From Hyphomicrobiales bacterium (GTDB taxonomy: Bacteria; Pseudomonadota; Alphaproteobacteria; Rhizobiales; Beijerinckiaceae), in the NCBI GenBank assembly GCA_930633525.1, contig CAKNFP010000002.1:1178001-1242000 (forward strand): a stretch of DNA of 64,000 nt, written 5' to 3'. The notes below the pieces were generated by a model. The model was given only the letters and a program-made list of their open reading frames with translations. It was not told the DNA's origin and made no database searches. Both the position numbers and the translations under genes were made by a program. This document shows, piece after piece, positions 44,989 through 54,592 of the stretch. The stretch's first letter is position 1; each line of letters starts with the position of its first letter.

Positions 44989-46155
44989 TCATTCCAGCCC
45001 CAGCCGGGCCGGGCCGTCTGATTTCACCATCTCACGGGCGATGATCATCCGCTGGATTTCGTTGCTGCCCTCGGTCAGCATATAGATCGGCGCCTCGCGA
45101 TACAGCCGCTCGATCGGGAATTCGGCGACATAGCCATAGCCCCCGAGAACCCGCATCGCGTCCTGGGTGATCTGCATGGTCGCTTCGGTCGCGAAAAGCT
45201 TGGCCATCGAGGCCAGCATATCAGCCCGGCCATAACGGGCCTTGTGCCGCAGCGCTTCACGGATCAGCGCACGTGCGGCGGTCAACTGGGTCGCCATGTT
45301 CGCCAGATGGATCTGGACCGCCTGATGATTGCAGATCGGCTGACCAAAGGTCACGCGATCCTTCGAATATTGCAGCGCAACCGCGAGCGCATTGCGCGCC
45401 ATTCCCACCGCCGTTCCCGCCATGGCCAGGCGCCCGGTCTCCAGCATCGACAAAACCTGGGGCAGGCCCCTGCCGGCCTCCTCACCCAGGAGCGCATCTG
45501 GTCCGAGGCGGAGGTCGTCGAAGCGCAATTCTGCGGTATCGACATGCTTGAAGCCCATCTTGTCGATCAACCGGGAAACCTCGAAGCCCTCAGCCTCGGA
45601 TTCGACAATGAACAGGCTGATCGTCCCCTTCCCATCCTCAGTGCGCTCGCGCGCCAGCACCATATGTAGCCTTGCGCGCAGGCCGTTCGTGATGAAGGTC
45701 TTTTGACCGTTCAGCACGAAGTCGCCATTGGGCTGGCGAGCCGCATCCGTACGGATCTGTTTCAGGTCCGAGCCCGCCGAAGGCTCCGTCAGCACGATCG
45801 CGCCCCGACGCGAGCCATCGGCGAGCTGAGGCAGATAGCGCTGCTTCTGCGCCTCGGTGCCGTATTGCGCGATCAGGCGCGCAACCGTGCAATGGCTATT
45901 GAGGAAGCTCGGCATCGCCGACCAGCCGGCGCCGAGCTCCTCCATGATCGCCACATAGTCTTCGAGCGGCAATTCCAGGCCACCATAGGCCTCAGGAATG
46001 ACCATGCCGAATAACCCAAGGCTGGCCATCGCATCCACGACATGTTGCGGGAATTCATTCTGTTCTTCGAGACGCTGCACATGGGGCGCTATTTCGCGCC
46101 TTACAAACTGGCGCACGCCCTCGACGATTGCGGAAACTTCCGTGTCAGGCATCAT
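44989..46155 (-). CDS. Acyl-CoA dehydrogenase
   Basis: The 388-aa flavoenzyme has IVLTEPSAGSDLKQIRT (about residues 125-141), the flavin-binding FITNGLRARLHMVLAR stretch, and DAMRVLGGYGYVAEFPIERLYREA near the C-terminus. TEGSNEIQR carries the catalytic Glu. It oxidises an acyl-CoA to the enoyl-CoA with FAD. The flanking ligase and the hydratase genes further upstream in the same operon complete a beta-oxidation-like set. Confidence 0.92.
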   Translation of the reverse strand: MMPDTEVSAIVEGVRQFVRREIAPHVQRLEEQNEFPQHVVDAMASLGLFGMVIPEAYGGLELPLEDYVAIMEELGAGWSAMPSFLNSHCTVARLIAQYGTEAQKQRYLPQLADGSRRGAIVLTEPSAGSDLKQIRTDAARQPNGDFVLNGQKTFITNGLRARLHMVLARERTEDGKGTISLFIVESEAEGFEVSRLIDKMGFKHVDTAELRFDDLRLGPDALLGEEAGRGLPQVLSMLETGRLAMAGTAVGMARNALAVALQYSKDRVTFGQPICNHQAVQIHLANMATQLTAARALIREALRHKARYGRADMLASMAKLFATEATMQITQDAMRVLGGYGYVAEFPIERLYREAPIYMLTEGSNEIQRMIIAREMVKSDGPARLGLE

Positions 46156-46167
46156 GTTTTATTCCGA

Positions 46168-46881
46168 TCACATTGTCAGATAGGTCCGGCAGATCGCTTC
46201 GTTGGCGGATAACTCGGCCATCGTCCCTTCGAAAACGATCTGCCCGCGATCCAGCACATAGGCCCGGTCCGCCAAAGCCGCCGCGAAGGCAAGGTTCTGT
46301 TCCGACAGCAGAATGGTCAGGCCCTTGGCCTTCAGATCCAGGATCAGGCGCGCCAGCTTCTCGACAATCACCGGCGCGACGCCTTCGGACGGCTCGTCGA
46401 GCAGCACCAGATAGGGGTTGCCCATCAGGGTCCGCGCGATGGTCAACATCTGCTGCTCGCCTCCGCTCATATCGGAGCCGGGCCTGTCAGGCATCGCGGC
46501 TAGATTCGGGAAAGTCTCGAACAGTTCTTCCACTGTCCATTGCGCGGCACCCTTGCGAGGCGGCTGGCGGCCGATGTCAAGATTCTCCCGCACCGTCAGT
46601 TCCGAGAAGATCCGGCGGTCCTCGGGTACGAAACCGAGGCCCCGGCGGGCGATCTGATAGACCGGCAGCGCTTCGATCGATTCACCGCACAGTTTCACCG
46701 AACCGGACCGATGGCGCAGGTGGCCCATGATCGCCTTGAAGGTCGTGGATTTTCCCGCGCCATTGCGGCCCATGACTGCGACGATCTCGTTGGGATGCAC
46801 CGTGAGATTGAGCCCGAACAGGATCTGCGCCTGGCCATAGGCCGCATTCAGGCCGGTAACTTCGAGAATGGGGGTGCTCAT
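46168..46881 (-). CDS. livF: Branched-chain-type ABC transporter ATPase (LivF)
   Basis: The 237-aa ATPase has Walker A GRNGAGKST, the signature MSGGEQQML and Walker B YLVLLDEPSEG, with the short LivF-type C-terminus. It powers uptake through the LivH/LivM permease. Its ATG overlaps the LivG stop by 4 bases. LivF-family proteins usually energise import of branched amino acids, amides or aromatic acids; the catabolic neighbours favour the last type of use here. Confidence 0.92.
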   Translation of the reverse strand: MSTPILEVTGLNAAYGQAQILFGLNLTVHPNEIVAVMGRNGAGKSTTFKAIMGHLRHRSGSVKLCGESIEALPVYQIARRGLGFVPEDRRIFSELTVRENLDIGRQPPRKGAAQWTVEELFETFPNLAAMPDRPGSDMSGGEQQMLTIARTLMGNPYLVLLDEPSEGVAPVIVEKLARLILDLKAKGLTILLSEQNLAFAAALADRAYVLDRGQIVFEGTMAELSANEAICRTYLTM

Positions 46882-47648
46882 CTGCCGATCTCCGAGGTCT
46901 CGAGGAAGGCACCCGAGCCGAGATAGACCTCTTTCACGAGAGCATTGTCGCGGATATCGGCAGGGGAGCCCTGGGCGATCAGTTGTCCGCGCGACATCAC
47001 GACGACACGGTTGGCGTGTTCGAAGACCACATCGACGCTATGTTCGGTGAACAGAACAGACAGGCCGCGCTCCTTCACCAGCCGCGAGGTCAGGCTCATC
47101 AGCTCGTTGCGTTCTTTCGGGGCCATGCCGGCGGTGGGTTCGTCCATAAGCAGCAACTTGGGCCGGTTGGCGAGGGCCATGGCGAGCTCCAGCCGTTTGA
47201 CATCGCCATAGGCGAGGACGCAACAGGCGCGATCGGCCTGAGCCTTCATCCCGACCGCAGACAGGAGTTCGTCCGCATCTTCCCGGAAACCGCGCATCAG
47301 CGGGGTCCAGAGTTGTCCGAGACGCCGATGCAACGAATGCAGCACCATCTGGACGTTTTCGCGCACCGTCATCGAACTGAAGGTCTGGGCGATCTGGAAT
47401 GTGCGCCCAACTCCCCGCTTCCAAATCTGACTAGGGGTCTCGCGGGTGATGTCATGACCGTCGAAGACGACGGAGCCGACATCCGCACGCAGCTGGCCGT
47501 TGAGCATGTTGAAACAGGTCGATTTGCCCGCGCCGTTCGGCCCGATCAGCGCCAGCATTTCGCCGGGCTCGACCTCGAACGAAACATTCTGCACCGCCTT
47601 CACACCGAAAAAGGATTTGCTGATGGAGTTGACTTTGAGCGTGCTCAT
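46878..47648 (-). CDS. livG: Branched-chain-type ABC transporter ATPase (LivG)
   Basis: The 256-aa ATPase has Walker A GPNGAGKSTCFNML, GRTFQIAQTFSSMTV and Walker B KLLLMDEPTAGMAPKE, with the C-terminal Liv-type tail. The usual LSYGxQR-type signature is read here as LAYGDVKRLELAMAL. Its start overlaps the end of the permease gene by 4 bases. It forms a heterodimer with LivF. Confidence 0.92.
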   Translation of the reverse strand: MSTLKVNSISKSFFGVKAVQNVSFEVEPGEMLALIGPNGAGKSTCFNMLNGQLRADVGSVVFDGHDITRETPSQIWKRGVGRTFQIAQTFSSMTVRENVQMVLHSLHRRLGQLWTPLMRGFREDADELLSAVGMKAQADRACCVLAYGDVKRLELAMALANRPKLLLMDEPTAGMAPKERNELMSLTSRLVKERGLSVLFTEHSVDVVFEHANRVVVMSRGQLIAQGSPADIRDNALVKEVYLGSGAFLETSEIGR

Positions 47649-49498
47649 TTTTCGCCCTTTCCAAAGCGGTTCATGAACGCTCCGACGATCCCTTGCGGCA
47701 GGCCGAGCACAAAGAGGATGATGAACAAGCCCAGGATAAGCCGCCAGTAATCGGCCAGATTGCGGACGAGTTCGACCGCGACGACGTGGTAGGCAAGCGC
47801 GCCGATCAGCGGGCCGCTGACGGATTGTACGCCGCCCACGAGCACCATGACCAACGCATCGACGGTCGTGGCGACTGAGAAGTCATTCGGGAAAACCGAA
47901 CCGCGGTGATAGGCCATCAACGCGCCAGCAAGACCGGCGACCGCGCCGGCGAGGATGAACGCCCCCCACTGGATGAAGGCCACGTTGACGCCGATGGCAG
48001 CGGAGCGCGCTGTTGAATCTCGACCCGCTCGAAAGGCAAAGCCGAACGGCGCATAAAGGGCGCGACGCAGGACCCAGGTTGCAAGGATCGCCGCAACCAG
48101 CGACAGGTAGTAGTAGCCCGCGTGCGAATTCAGCCATTCGGGTCTGGTCAGTCCCACGATGCCATTGTCGCCGCCCGTGAATTCGACCATCTGGATCGAC
48201 AGCGTGAACAGGATCTGCGCGAAAGCCAGTGTCAGCATGGCCAGGTAAGTGCCCTTGAGACGGGTGCAAAACCAACCGAACAGCAGACCGCCACCAGCAC
48301 CGGCAAGGATGGCCGCAATCACACCGGCGGCCATGGGCATGCCGAGCCGGGTGGCCACCAGCGCCGCGGCATAGGAGCCGAGGCCAAAATAGGCCGCGTG
48401 TCCGAAGGACACGATCCCGCCGACGGACAACAGAAAATGCAGGCTGCCGGCAAATATGGCGAGGATGAAGACTTCCGTCAGCACGACCTTGACGTAAAGC
48501 GGCACGATCAGCGGCAGCATCGCCAATACGGCCACCGCCACGACAGTGGCGCGTATGACCGCCTTGCCGGGCAGGCGATATGGCTGATCGATCGACAGTT
48601 CTCCCGGCCGCTGCGCGATGATACGCCCGCCGAGCAAACCATTCGGGCGGAAAATTAGTACCAGCACCATGACTATGAAAATCAGAACGGAAACGGCCTG
48701 TGGGAAGAACAATACCCCAAAAGCATTGATGACGCCCACGAGGATCGCCGCGAGAAACGCCCCCATGATCGAGCCCATACCGCCGATCACCACGATCACG
48801 AAAGCCTCGACGACGATATTAATATCCATCTGCAGGTTCGCGGATTCTTTCGGAATCTGTAGTGCGCCGGCAAGGCCCGCCAATGCGGTACCGATGAAGA
48901 ACACAACCGTGAAGAGGGTTTTTTCGTTGACGCCGAGCGAGGCAACCATCTCGCGGTCTTGGGTCGCGGCCCGAATGAGCCGGCCCCAGCGCGTCTTGTG
49001 GGTCAGCCACCACAGTAGGCTGAGGAAAATCGGACCGACCAGGATCAGCACGAGGTTGTATTGTGGGATGCGCTCCCCGAAAATCGGGACCGAATTCGAC
49101 AGGCCCGGAACCCGTGGGGCCAGCACTTCGTCCGGGCCCCAGATTTCGTAGATCAGATTTTGGAATATCAGCACCAGACCAAAGGTCACCAGGATCTGGA
49201 ATACCTCCGGTGCACTGTATATGCGGCGCAGCACCGTGAATTCGATCACGCAGCCGACCATCCCCACCACAAGGGCCGTCAATAGAACGCCGCTCCAGAA
49301 GCCGAACGGCGTGGCTGGTAATAGGCTGGTGATTGTCAGGGCAATATAGGCACCCAACATATAGAAGGAGCCATGTGCGAAGTTGACGATCTTTGACACG
49401 CCGAAGATGAGCGCAAGTCCTGAGGCCACGAGGAACAGCGTGGATGAGTAGGAAAGCCCGTTCAGCAGTTGGGCGAATAGTACTGGTGCATCATACAT
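47645..49498 (-). CDS. Fused LivH-LivM branched-chain-type ABC permease
   Basis: ATG 49498 (behind AGAGGA) gives 617 aa. Residues 1-295 form a LivH-type permease (LLNGLSYSSTLFLVASGLALIFGV, then GGMGSIMGAFLAAILVG). From about 315 a LivM-type permease follows (LLSVGGIVSFGHAAYFGLGSYAAAL, then LVGGVQSVSGPLIGALAY). Most systems encode these as two proteins; here they are one reading frame with a short linker around residues 295-315. Both halves keep their EAA-like loops, so the fusion probably forms the whole channel. Confidence 0.9.
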   Translation of the reverse strand: MYDAPVLFAQLLNGLSYSSTLFLVASGLALIFGVSKIVNFAHGSFYMLGAYIALTITSLLPATPFGFWSGVLLTALVVGMVGCVIEFTVLRRIYSAPEVFQILVTFGLVLIFQNLIYEIWGPDEVLAPRVPGLSNSVPIFGERIPQYNLVLILVGPIFLSLLWWLTHKTRWGRLIRAATQDREMVASLGVNEKTLFTVVFFIGTALAGLAGALQIPKESANLQMDINIVVEAFVIVVIGGMGSIMGAFLAAILVGVINAFGVLFFPQAVSVLIFIVMVLVLIFRPNGLLGGRIIAQRPGELSIDQPYRLPGKAVIRATVVAVAVLAMLPLIVPLYVKVVLTEVFILAIFAGSLHFLLSVGGIVSFGHAAYFGLGSYAAALVATRLGMPMAAGVIAAILAGAGGGLLFGWFCTRLKGTYLAMLTLAFAQILFTLSIQMVEFTGGDNGIVGLTRPEWLNSHAGYYYLSLVAAILATWVLRRALYAPFGFAFRAGRDSTARSAAIGVNVAFIQWGAFILAGAVAGLAGALMAYHRGSVFPNDFSVATTVDALVMVLVGGVQSVSGPLIGALAYHVVAVELVRNLADYWRLILGLFIILFVLGLPQGIVGAFMNRFGKGEK

Positions 49499-49630
49499 AA
49501 CGCTGGGTCCTCTGACTGAAGGCAACCTCGTGCGAACGGGGCTGCTTCGGTCCGACAGCTTTGTCCTGCTTGAGATGTTCGGATGCGCGGTGGTGTTGCC
49601 CGGGATCAGGGCCTGGACAGCATCCTCGGA

Positions 49631-50839
49631 TCAGTCGTCCGCGTTGGCGGGGCGGCGGCTACGCACATAGTCGTCGGTTGGCTGATAGTCGGCGCCATCA
49701 TAGAATTTCCAGTCCACCATCTTGCCCTTGCCGCCTTCGACCGCGAGCTTGCCTATATAGAAGCCGAAGGTGGATTGGTGGTCCTGCGCGCGAAAGCCCA
49801 GTTTGCCGACGGGAGTGTCGAACTTTACTTTGACGGCCGCGTCGATCAGGGATTCGGTATCGGTTTTGCCGGCTTTCTCGATGATCGCCTTGATCGCGAG
49901 GATTTCCGTATAGCCGATCAGCGAACCGACTTTCGGGGTTTCGCCATACGCCTTCTCGTAGGCACTCAGGAAAGCCTTATGCTCTGGGGTGTCGATCTGT
50001 GTGGCCGGATAGCCCGTCACTGTCCAGCCGACCGGCGTCTCTTCGCCCAACGGCTCGAGATACTCCGGCAGTCCCGTGATCACCGAATAGACCTCGCGGC
50101 CCTCAAAAAGCCCGCGCATATTACCCTCGCGCACGAATTTGGCGAGATCGGCACCGAATGTGGCGTTGAAGATCGCGTCCGGGCGTGCCGCACGCATGGC
50201 CTGGACCGTCGCTCCCGCCTCGAGTTTGCCGAGGGTCGGCCATTGCTCGTTGACGAATTCCACATCGGGACGCAGGCGTTGCAGTTCGCTGCGGAAGCCG
50301 TTGACCGCCGACTGGCCGAATTCATAGTTGGGCGCGATCGTCGCCCAGCGTTTTGCCGGCAACGCGGCAGCCATACGCGCGAGCGCACTCACCTGGGAAT
50401 ACTGGCTGTTGAAGAGCCGGAAGGTGTAGCGGTTGCCCTTTTCCCAGATAATGGTATCGCTCTGGGGCTGGCCAACAAGGAAGAACGTCTTGTTGGACTT
50501 GGCAAAATCAGAAACCGCAACCGCGACATGCGAAAGATAGGTTCCCGCCAGAAGAACAACCCCTTCCTTGGTGACCATTTCCTGTGCGGCGCGCAATGCA
50601 GCATCAGGCTTGCCGGTGTCGTCGCGCGTGACGACCTCCAACGTCTTGCCCATCACGCCGCCCTGTTCGTTGATCTGCTTGACGGCAAGTTCCCAACCCT
50701 TGCGATAAGCCGCCGTGGACTGCGGGTTGGACGAATAGGACGACATATTGCCGATTTTGATGGTCTCGCCCAATGCCGCCCCGGCGGCCATCGACACCAT
50801 CCCCGCTGCGATAAACACTACTCTCAGTATTTTCTTCAT
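49631..50839 (-). CDS. Branched-chain-type ABC transporter substrate-binding protein
   Basis: The 402-aa LivJ/LivK-type protein (PF13458) has a signal peptide ending near AAGAALGE, then IKIGNMSSYSSNPQSTAAYRKGWELAVKQINEQGGVMGK. Further fold-type-I features are VVLLAGTYLSHVAVAVSDFA and a C-terminal KFYDGADYQP. It would capture the substrate in the periplasm for the fused permease encoded 132 bases downstream. The lack of the classic leucine-specific features and the catabolic setting suggest a non-amino-acid ligand (inference). Confidence 0.9.
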   Translation of the reverse strand: MKKILRVVFIAAGMVSMAAGAALGETIKIGNMSSYSSNPQSTAAYRKGWELAVKQINEQGGVMGKTLEVVTRDDTGKPDAALRAAQEMVTKEGVVLLAGTYLSHVAVAVSDFAKSNKTFFLVGQPQSDTIIWEKGNRYTFRLFNSQYSQVSALARMAAALPAKRWATIAPNYEFGQSAVNGFRSELQRLRPDVEFVNEQWPTLGKLEAGATVQAMRAARPDAIFNATFGADLAKFVREGNMRGLFEGREVYSVITGLPEYLEPLGEETPVGWTVTGYPATQIDTPEHKAFLSAYEKAYGETPKVGSLIGYTEILAIKAIIEKAGKTDTESLIDAAVKVKFDTPVGKLGFRAQDHQSTFGFYIGKLAVEGGKGKMVDWKFYDGADYQPTDDYVRSRRPANADD

Positions 50840-50884
50840 TTTCCCCTCCCTAGGTTCATAAGAACTTCTGTTTTCAGGATGAAC

Positions 50885-51694
50885 TCAGCTGAAACGGGCG
50901 ACACCGTCCTTCAGCACGATGCGATCGGCGACACCAACCTCGAAGGCGATACATTCTCCAGTCGTGGCCGCGCGAATATTCAGGAGATCGCCGGGCAATA
51001 CCGGCGCGCTCAACCTGGCGCTGGCCGCCGTCAGCATCGCCGGGTGCGTATCGAACGCAGGTCCCAGCGCGCGCAGCGCGATCCCGAGGGTACAAAGCCC
51101 GTGCAGAATGGGACGTGCGAAGCCATAGGCCCGGGCAATCTCGAAATCGACGTGTACGGGATGCAGGTCGCCGGTAAGCCGATAGAGCACCGCCTGCTCC
51201 GGTGATGTCTGAAACTCGGCGATCGGCGCCAGTTCGGCAGCGGGCCCAACCGACGGCATGGCCGGAGGTTGAGATCCTCCCCAGCCGCCGACCCCCGGCA
51301 GAAAAATCGAATAGCCGGCTGTGAAAGCGTCGCAGGCCACCTCGATCTCGACGATCGTTGCCTTGCCCTTGTCCCAGACGGCGATGACGCGCCCGCGTGT
51401 CTCGAAATGGCCGGAGGCTGGCAAAGGCTGGCGAATGGTCAGCCCCTGCGAGACATGCAGCGACTTCTTGCGGTCATAGACTCCCAGATCACCGCAGCGT
51501 TCGACGGCCCAGAGCCCCAGGGCAGCAACGATGCCGGGCAGCGTGCGCAGGTCACGTTCGTAGATCAGATCGAGGTCATGGGCTTTGGCGCCGCAAGCCA
51601 GAGCGTAGAGAATCGCATCGCGTTCGGTCCAGCCGATGGCTCGGCTGCCGAGATCATAGCCGATCAGGTCCTGAAACGTCGTGGGAATGCTCAT
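50885..51694 (-). CDS. Hydratase-2-type MaoC acyl-CoA dehydratase
   Basis: The 269-aa double-hotdog protein matches the enoyl-CoA hydratase 2 part of peroxisomal multifunctional enzymes. The active-site signature is YRLTGDLHPVHVDFEIARAYGF (about residues 170-192), with GDxxPVHxD carrying the catalytic Asp/His. It should make (R)-3-hydroxyacyl-CoA from an enoyl-CoA. It follows the crotonase-type hydratase gene by 5 bases, so the operon encodes both stereochemical types of hydratase. Confidence 0.85.
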   Translation of the reverse strand: MSIPTTFQDLIGYDLGSRAIGWTERDAILYALACGAKAHDLDLIYERDLRTLPGIVAALGLWAVERCGDLGVYDRKKSLHVSQGLTIRQPLPASGHFETRGRVIAVWDKGKATIVEIEVACDAFTAGYSIFLPGVGGWGGSQPPAMPSVGPAAELAPIAEFQTSPEQAVLYRLTGDLHPVHVDFEIARAYGFARPILHGLCTLGIALRALGPAFDTHPAMLTAASARLSAPVLPGDLLNIRAATTGECIAFEVGVADRIVLKDGVARFS

Positions 51695-51699
51695 CGCCT

Positions 51700-52446
51700 C
51701 TATCCTTTCGCCCGTCGCAATGCGGCGCGCCTTTCATCCGAGGACAACAGCTCCATCCGGCGCTGCTGCCAGACATCGGGGGCATAATCCTCCCGTCCCA
51801 TTGCCTTCAGAAAGGCCTTGGACGCGATCTGAGCCCTTGGCGGCAGATCCGCTGCGGCCTTGGCGAGTTCAAGCGCCCCACGCACGGCCGCGTCGGCCTT
51901 CGTCCCCGGATGCGCATGGGTCACGATACCGGCGGCCACGGCCGCATTCCGGTCAAGCCGTTCACCCAGCAGAAGCAGTCGTTGCAGGCTGCCCGGCGAC
52001 AGCCGTCCAGCCAATGTGGCAAGGCGTGCCGGGTTGTAGAGGATGCCCATTTTTACCGCCGGGAGGCTGAAACTCGCCGCTTCGGTGGCGAGGCGGAAAT
52101 CGCAGGCCAGCGCGAGATCTAGGCCGGCGCCGACGCAGGGGCCATGGATGGCTGCAACGGAAATCACCGGGCTGGCTTCCAGCGCCGAGGTCAGGCCGGA
52201 CATGGCCGCGTCATAGGCCTCGTCGGCCCCATCTCCGGTCAGATCACTGAAGTCGGCTCCAGACGAAAAGGCGCTGCCCTCGGCTGCCAAAACCATGGCT
52301 CGCAGACCCTCGGCCTCCAGCCGTTCCAGCGCGGCTTGCAACGCGCCGATCAACACCAGGGACAGTGCGTTGCGCTTGTCGGCGCGCGTTAGAACAAGTA
52401 CCGCGACCTGCCCGTCGCGGATATCGACCTCAAGATCCGCCGTCAT
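51700..52446 (-). CDS. Enoyl-CoA hydratase/isomerase
   Basis: The 248-aa crotonase-family protein has LTRADKRNALS, SAFSSGADFSDL (about residues 58-69) and AIHGPCVGAGLDLALACDF (about 98-116), which form the CoA pocket and oxyanion hole. The catalytic Glu positions of classical hydratases are not clearly present (the second region reads FSLPAVKMGI), so isomerase or hydrolase activity is possible. Its ATG overlaps the amidase stop by 4 bases. Confidence 0.87.
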   Translation of the reverse strand: MTADLEVDIRDGQVAVLVLTRADKRNALSLVLIGALQAALERLEAEGLRAMVLAAEGSAFSSGADFSDLTGDGADEAYDAAMSGLTSALEASPVISVAAIHGPCVGAGLDLALACDFRLATEAASFSLPAVKMGILYNPARLATLAGRLSPGSLQRLLLLGERLDRNAAVAAGIVTHAHPGTKADAAVRGALELAKAAADLPPRAQIASKAFLKAMGREDYAPDVWQQRRMELLSSDERRAALRRAKG

Positions 52447-53822
52447 GCCGCGACCTTCCTATAACGGGCCGAAAAGGCGAGCGCGCCTTCGAGATCCTCG
52501 GCCAGATCGAGCAGCGCTGCATCCTGTCCACATGCGCCGACAAGCTGGGCTGAAACCGGAAGACCGTTCGACAGCCCGGCCGGCAGCGCCGCTGCCGGAT
52601 TTCCGCCAACGTTGAACGCAGAGGTGAACGGGAACGCCCCCCACAACCGGCCGACCGGCTCGCCTGCGATTTCCTGTGGCCGGGTATCGATGGGGAATGC
52701 CGGCGATGCGGTGGTTGGCAACAGCAACGCATCGTAGCGCTCGAACAAGGTCGCGATCCGGGCGCGATAGGCCAGATGCTGGCGACGGGCGCGCTTGATC
52801 TTGTCCGTGGTCAGATCACGCGCAGCCTGCAAACTGGCATATTCGTAGTCCGTCAGTTCCCCGGCACAATAATCCAGGAAATGCCCGCGCTCCTGCCATT
52901 CCTCGCGCAGAACGAGCGGACCGAAGGCATCGTTCCACCCGTCGAGATCGAGCCGGAGTTCTTCGACCGCGTGACCCAGATCAGTTAGGCACCGCGCGGT
53001 TTCCAAAACCGCGGCCTGGATGCCGTGATCCACCGGTCGACCGTCAGGGCGCAGGCAAAAACCTATCCGCTTGTCTTTGGCGACGGCCCTTCCGGCAAAG
53101 TCTCGTTCGGCTAATACGGACAGAAACAGCCGCGCATCCGCGACCGAATTCGCGAAAGGACCGGGGCAGCAGAAGTCGCTCATGCCGCGAAAACCGCCTT
53201 CATCGGGGCACAGGCCATAGGTTGGCTTGAAGCCAAAGGTGCCTGTCATCGCTGCCGGAATGCGGATCGATCCGCCACCATCGGCACCAAGCGCCAGGGG
53301 TACATATCCCGCCGCGACGGACACTGCCGCACCGCCACTCGATCCCCCGGGAGTCAGCGCCGTCTGCCAGGGATTTCGCGTTACCATCCCCAGACAGTTT
53401 TCGCTGGTCGCCGACTGACCGAATTCGGCTGTATTGGTTTTGCCGATGAGTATCGCGCCGGCGGCCCGCAGGCGGCGCACGACGCCGCTGTCCTCATAGG
53501 CAAGGCTTCTGGCGAAAACGCGCGAGCCACGGGTGCTGACCGAGCCGGCGAGATCGAACGTGTCCTTGATCGTTACCGGCACCCCCTCCAGCGGGCGTGC
53601 ATTCCCACCGGATTTCCAGGCAAGCTCGGCCTCTCTGCCCTGCTCGCGCGCAAGGTCCTTGAGCACGACCACCATGGCCCCAAGTTCGCCGTCGAGCGAA
53701 TCGATCCGCGCCAGCGCAGCTTCGGTGACTTCCACCGGTGACAGGAAGCGCTTTCTGTAGCCGCACAGCAATGCCTCCGCCGAGGCCGAGGCCTGCACAT
53801 AGCCAATAGCCCTGTCACGCAT
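52443..53822 (-). CDS. Amidase-signature family hydrolase
   Basis: ATG 53822 (459 aa) overlaps the SDR gene end by 8 bases and is preferred to the longer frame. The amidase signature is complete: VTIKDTFDLAG holds the catalytic Lys, and PGGSSGGAAVSVAAG holds the cis-Ser, followed by LGADGGGSIRIPAA with the nucleophilic Ser. It hydrolyses an amide (or carbamate/ester). Its presence among CoA-pathway genes suggests that the imported compound, or a downstream product, contains an amide bond. Confidence 0.88.
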   Translation of the reverse strand: MRDRAIGYVQASASAEALLCGYRKRFLSPVEVTEAALARIDSLDGELGAMVVVLKDLAREQGREAELAWKSGGNARPLEGVPVTIKDTFDLAGSVSTRGSRVFARSLAYEDSGVVRRLRAAGAILIGKTNTAEFGQSATSENCLGMVTRNPWQTALTPGGSSGGAAVSVAAGYVPLALGADGGGSIRIPAAMTGTFGFKPTYGLCPDEGGFRGMSDFCCPGPFANSVADARLFLSVLAERDFAGRAVAKDKRIGFCLRPDGRPVDHGIQAAVLETARCLTDLGHAVEELRLDLDGWNDAFGPLVLREEWQERGHFLDYCAGELTDYEYASLQAARDLTTDKIKRARRQHLAYRARIATLFERYDALLLPTTASPAFPIDTRPQEIAGEPVGRLWGAFPFTSAFNVGGNPAAALPAGLSNGLPVSAQLVGACGQDAALLDLAEDLEGALAFSARYRKVAA

Positions 53823-54573
53823 GCGGATGGACCCCGCCGCTGAGGCCATAGGTCTCGCCCGTGATATAACCCGCCTTGTCGCTGAGCAGAAACGACGTCA
53901 GATGAGCTACATCGTCCGGCGACCCAAGACGGTCGAGCACAGACTTCTTTTCGAGATAGCTGTCGAAAAACGCGTCGGGATAGATCCGCCGCAGGAAGTC
54001 ATTGTAGATCAGGCCGGGCGCGATCGCGTTGACGCGGATGCCGGCCCTTCCGTTCTCCGCAGCCGCGACGCGCGTCAGCGCCATCACGCCTGCTTTGGCT
54101 GCGGAATAAGCCGCCCCGTGTTCGGTCGTCATCTCCCAGCCCGAAATCGAGGAGATATTCACGATCGCGCCGGACTTCGCCGCGCGCATGTGCGGCAAGG
54201 CGAACCGCATGCAGCTGAAAGTGCCGGTCAGGTCGATATCCAGGCACTTCTTCCAGGTTTCCAGCGACATTTCGGCGACCGGCTCAATTTTTGACCAGCC
54301 GGCGTTGTTGACCAGAGCGTCGATACGGCCGTATGTGCCGGCCACCTCGTTGAAAACACTTTCAACCGCGGCATGGTCGCTGACATCAAGGCGATACCAG
54401 GGGCATTCTGCATCGGCGACCCGGCTCAGCTCCTCTGACAGCTTGATCATGCGCCCTTCGTGGATATCGGTGATGATGACCCGATAGCCGTCGACGGCGA
54501 GCTGGCGGGCGATGGCTGCGCCGATGCCGGCTCCCGCCGCTGCGGTGACAATGGCTGTCTTCTTGTCGGCCAT
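53815..54573 (-). CDS. Short-chain dehydrogenase/reductase
   Basis: The 252-aa SDR has the nucleotide site AAAGAGIG (residues 11-18; TGxxxGIG variant), NNAGWS, Ser in ISSISG and YSAAKAG as the Tyr-x-x-x-Lys. The C-terminus GETYGLSGGVHPHA is typical of classical SDRs. It probably oxidises a hydroxyl of the substrate or of a hydroxyacyl-CoA. It lies 19 bases after the alpha/beta hydrolase gene and overlaps the amidase start. Confidence 0.88.
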   Translation of the reverse strand: MADKKTAIVTAAAGAGIGAAIARQLAVDGYRVIITDIHEGRMIKLSEELSRVADAECPWYRLDVSDHAAVESVFNEVAGTYGRIDALVNNAGWSKIEPVAEMSLETWKKCLDIDLTGTFSCMRFALPHMRAAKSGAIVNISSISGWEMTTEHGAAYSAAKAGVMALTRVAAAENGRAGIRVNAIAPGLIYNDFLRRIYPDAFFDSYLEKKSVLDRLGSPDDVAHLTSFLLSDKAGYITGETYGLSGGVHPHA

Positions 54574-54592
54574 AGAAATTCTCCGAGTTCTT

